Positions 33,776 through 35,212 of a stretch of 35,212 nt of DNA are shown here, in pieces; positions within the stretch are counted from its first letter, which is position 1, and each line of letters opens with the position of its first letter. Source of the stretch: JANYJZ01 sp964523395 (GTDB taxonomy: Bacteria; Bacteroidota; Ignavibacteria; UBA10030; SZUA-254). The notes below the pieces were generated by a model. The model saw only the letters and a program-made list of their open reading frames with translations. It was not told the origin of the DNA and searched no databases. A program made the translations under genes and the position numbers. The stretch is taken from assembly GCA_964523395.1 (NCBI GenBank), contig CAZFXS010000022.1:1-35212 (forward strand). The letters are read 5' to 3'.

Positions 33776-34258
33776 TTAGTTTGGTTTGTAAGCGATTGCT
33801 GAAATTTCAAGATGCGCGCCCCGTGGCAGAGAAATGACTCCGACCGTTGTTCGGACAGGATAGTTTGCTTCATCAAAATATCCTCCATAAATATTATTCA
33901 TCGCGGGATAATTTTTCATATCGGTGAGATACACTGTTGTAGATATGACATGGCTCGAATCATACCCTGCCAGGCGAAGCGCCGTCATAAGATTTTCCAT
34001 TACCTGGTGTACTTCCGCATCTATTGAGGCGGTGTCGAGTACGCTTTCTTCTTTCTTCATCGCGATCTGGCCTGAAACAAAGTAGAACCCGCCTACTTTT
34101 TGGCCCAGGCTGTACGGCCCCACCGAATATCCGTCATCAACGCGTTCATGTTTTGCCGCCGACGCCATTTCTTCTTTTACAACAGTGCGGATTTTATTCT
34201 CATCAACTCCGCAACCAATGAATGCACATGCGAGAATAACACAACAAATAGTTTTCAT
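33776..34258 (-). CDS. RidA-family protein with lipoprotein signal
   Basis: A 160-residue RidA (YjgF/UK114) protein carrying an N-terminal export signal. MKTICCVILACAFIGC ends in a lipobox-like FIGC, with Cys16 as the candidate lipid-bearing residue. The RidA domain spans about residues 45-160: GPYSLGQKVGGFYFVSGQIA, LMTALRLAGYDSSHVISTTVYLTDM and NYPVRTTVGVISLPRGAHLEISAIA. The Arg in YPVRTTV is the conserved Arg needed by canonical deaminases. Classical RidA is cytoplasmic and removes reactive enamines made by PLP enzymes. An exported lipoprotein form is not explained by that role. It lies 9 bases before the M14 peptidase gene and is probably cotranscribed with it and hutU. Confidence 0.82.
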   Translation of the reverse strand: MKTICCVILACAFIGCGVDENKIRTVVKEEMASAAKHERVDDGYSVGPYSLGQKVGGFYFVSGQIAMKKEESVLDTASIDAEVHQVMENLMTALRLAGYDSSHVISTTVYLTDMKNYPAMNNIYGGYFDEANYPVRTTVGVISLPRGAHLEISAIAYKPN

Positions 34259-34310
34259 AACGATATCTCCATTCTCTTCATCTCATCAACTCCTATTCTC
34301 ACTTACCCAA

Positions 34311-34382
34311 CATCTTACATACTCATCATCCCACATACTCAACATCCCACATACTCAACATCTCACATACTCAACATCTTAA
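34311..34382. repeat. 16-base tandem repeat array
   Basis: Four units of the form CATCYYACATACTCAA, with CATCCCACATACTCAA twice, plus a partial fifth, run from 34311 to the stop codon of the adenosine-kinase gene. Units differ at one to three positions. The array fills most of the 120-base gap. It looks like a simple slipped repeat, not a CRISPR. Confidence 0.85.
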
Positions 34383-34861
34383 ATCTTATATCCAATCTTC
34401 CTCAAAAAATCCTTTCTTGCAGAAATATCTTTCTCCGACTCAACTCCCTTCGGTGAAACGCCATCGACAACGCCAAGCACACCTCTTCCTTGTTCTGTTT
34501 CTGCGACGACAACCTGCACAGGGTTGGCTGTCGCGCAATAAATCGTGCAAACTTCAGAAAGACTTTTTATCTGATTGAGAATATTAATCGGAAAACCTTT
34601 TTCCATAAACAGAATAAATGTATGCCCACACCCGATGGCTTTGGCATTCGCGACGGCAAGATCAATCAGTGATTGTTTGTTGCCGATGAACCTGACAAGC
34701 GCGGGACCGGATGCTTCGCAGAACGCTAGCCCGAACTCCAGTCCTGAGTTGGAAGAGACAACCGTTTCGTACATATCTTCGACAGTCTTTATAAAATGTG
34801 CCTGTCCGAAAATGAAGTTCATATCGGCAGGTTTTTCGACCGGAATTACTTTTATTTCCAT
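34379..34861 (-). CDS. Adenosine-specific kinase family protein
   Basis: A 160-residue protein of the small adenosine-specific kinase family (PF04008). The hallmarks are visible: VIPVEKPADMNFIFGQAHFIKTVEDMYE, SGLEFGLAFCEASGPALVRFIGN, AIGCGHTFILFMEKGFPINILNQIK, then TIYCATANPVQVVVAETEQGRGVLGVVDG and the end SARKDFLRKIGYKI. The length is normal. It has no signal peptide and should be cytoplasmic. The function in this organism is not shown by context. Its stop codon lies in the last unit of the tandem repeat. Transcription would come from the region 34862-35000, which holds no promoter I could pick with confidence. Confidence 0.9.
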   Translation of the reverse strand: MEIKVIPVEKPADMNFIFGQAHFIKTVEDMYETVVSSNSGLEFGLAFCEASGPALVRFIGNKQSLIDLAVANAKAIGCGHTFILFMEKGFPINILNQIKSLSEVCTIYCATANPVQVVVAETEQGRGVLGVVDGVSPKGVESEKDISARKDFLRKIGYKI

Positions 34862-35043
34862 ACGTATCGGCAGAGTAACTGATTGGTGGTTTAACTGAAG
34901 TGGCTTAGTGCTGAAATTAAATCCTGCTCAAGGTACAAATTTTCCGTGGAAAAAACCAAGAAAACGATGTTTTTCGATGAAATGGAAGGAACTGTTATCC
35001 TGAAATTCCGAAGGATTAAAGCTATTTTGAATTAAAAAACCTC

Positions 35044-35074
35044 TTGACGGTAGCGGAGAAATTTAGTATCTTGG
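35044..35074 (+). promoter_or_regulatory. Putative Bacteroidota-type promoter at right edge
   Basis: TTG (35044-35046, within TTGACG) is followed after 20 bases by TATCTTGG (35067-35074), one base from TAnnTTTG. It is the best match to this layout in the window. Confidence 0.55.
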
Positions 35075-35134
35075 AAGTGCCAAATAACAGTACACCGTTT
35101 TTGTCCCCTAGGGAGTAAATAGTGTGTGTTCCTG

Positions 35135-35159
35135 AAAGGGGTGGCGTTGCCACGCTTTT
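35135..35159 (+). promoter_or_regulatory. Leader hairpin resembling an attenuator
   Basis: GTGGC (35141-35145) pairs with GCCAC (35149-35153) around GTT. Below it, after one G/G mismatch, AAAGG (35135-35139) faces CTTTT (35155-35159) with one wobble pair. The T-run is part of the lower stem, so termination would need partial opening. This is consistent with an attenuator but weak. Confidence 0.4.
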
Positions 35160-35212
35160 ACGTTGTAGCTGCAGATGTAATCCCCGTGTCTTGTTCAACC
35201 TCCATTGAACGT

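Larger units (their letters stand above)
34862..35212 (+). other. Intergenic leader region at the window's right edge
   Basis: About 350 bases with no gene. The left half is the upstream region of the adenosine-kinase gene. A plus-strand promoter lies at 35044-35074. Downstream there is a terminator-like hairpin (35135-35159) and an inverted repeat GTTCAA, loop CCTCCA, TTGAAC (35193-35210). The loop contains CCTCC, the anti-Shine-Dalgarno core. A downstream gene, if any, is beyond the window. Confidence 0.55.

Noticed and set aside
34311..34382. Possible CRISPR array
   Set aside because: Units are 16 bases, contiguous and without spacers, so this is a tandem repeat.
1..35212. tRNA, rRNA, insertion sequence or prophage
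   Set aside because: No cloverleaf, ribosomal signature, transposase or phage gene was found on either strand by eye.

Overview
This window looks like a chromosomal segment from a free-living member of the Bacteroidota/Ignavibacteria side of the FCB group. Four secreted proteins end in the NYPNPFNP-type C-terminal sorting domain that is cargo for Por/type IX secretion in that group. DUF2911, DUF5700, a Haem_bd-type CxxCH protein and choice-of-anchor B proteins fit the same lineage. Five putative promoters share a TTG, 20-base spacer, TAnnTT-like layout close to the Bacteroidota -33/-7 consensus. I see no rRNA, tRNA, CRISPR array, insertion sequence or prophage. The lineage call is inference from protein style, not from a marker gene.

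Layout. 1-473: non-coding, with a 206-base repeat (copy 1), a terminator and a small REP-like repeat. 474-3486 (minus): DUF2911 protein, putative outer-membrane protein, EamA transporter. 3624-5418 (plus): two secreted proteins sharing an almost identical C-terminal cassette. 5569-8713 (plus): a 615-residue Cys-rich protein of unknown function, a SIMPL-domain protein and a CxxCH haem-binding protein. 8751-10605 (minus): lemA plus two TPM-domain proteins. 10808-12754 (minus): PilB/GspE-type ATPase. 13051-14405 (minus): EVE, DUF971 and a membrane protein with a degenerate histidine-kinase dimerisation helix. 14595-19339 (plus): two tandem choice-of-anchor B proteins with a strong terminator after them.

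19593-24192 (plus): GT-C membrane protein, SRPBCC protein, AT-rich membrane protein, copy 2 of the 206-base repeat, DUF1624-type acyltransferase and a second SRPBCC protein. 24194-27392 (minus): GNAT acetyltransferase, then an overlapping pair of unknown genes (zinc-ribbon protein and SHOCT-tailed helical-repeat protein). 27596-34861 (minus): DUF5700 peptidase, AT-rich small exported protein, urocanate hydratase, M14 carboxypeptidase, RidA-like lipoprotein and adenosine-specific kinase. 34862-35212: a leader-like non-coding segment with a promoter and two hairpins pointing out of the window.

How the genes fit together: most clusters are short, tightly spaced operons with no shared pathway across the window. 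Protein and amino-acid turnover is the clearest theme at the right end (M14 peptidase, urocanate hydratase, RidA-like protein, DUF5700 peptidase). Cell-surface export is the theme in the left and centre. The most promising unexplained items are the nested-palindrome 206-base repeat, the zinc-ribbon/SHOCT gene pair, the 615-residue Cys-rich protein, the EVE-DUF971-degenerate kinase operon, and the leader at the right edge.
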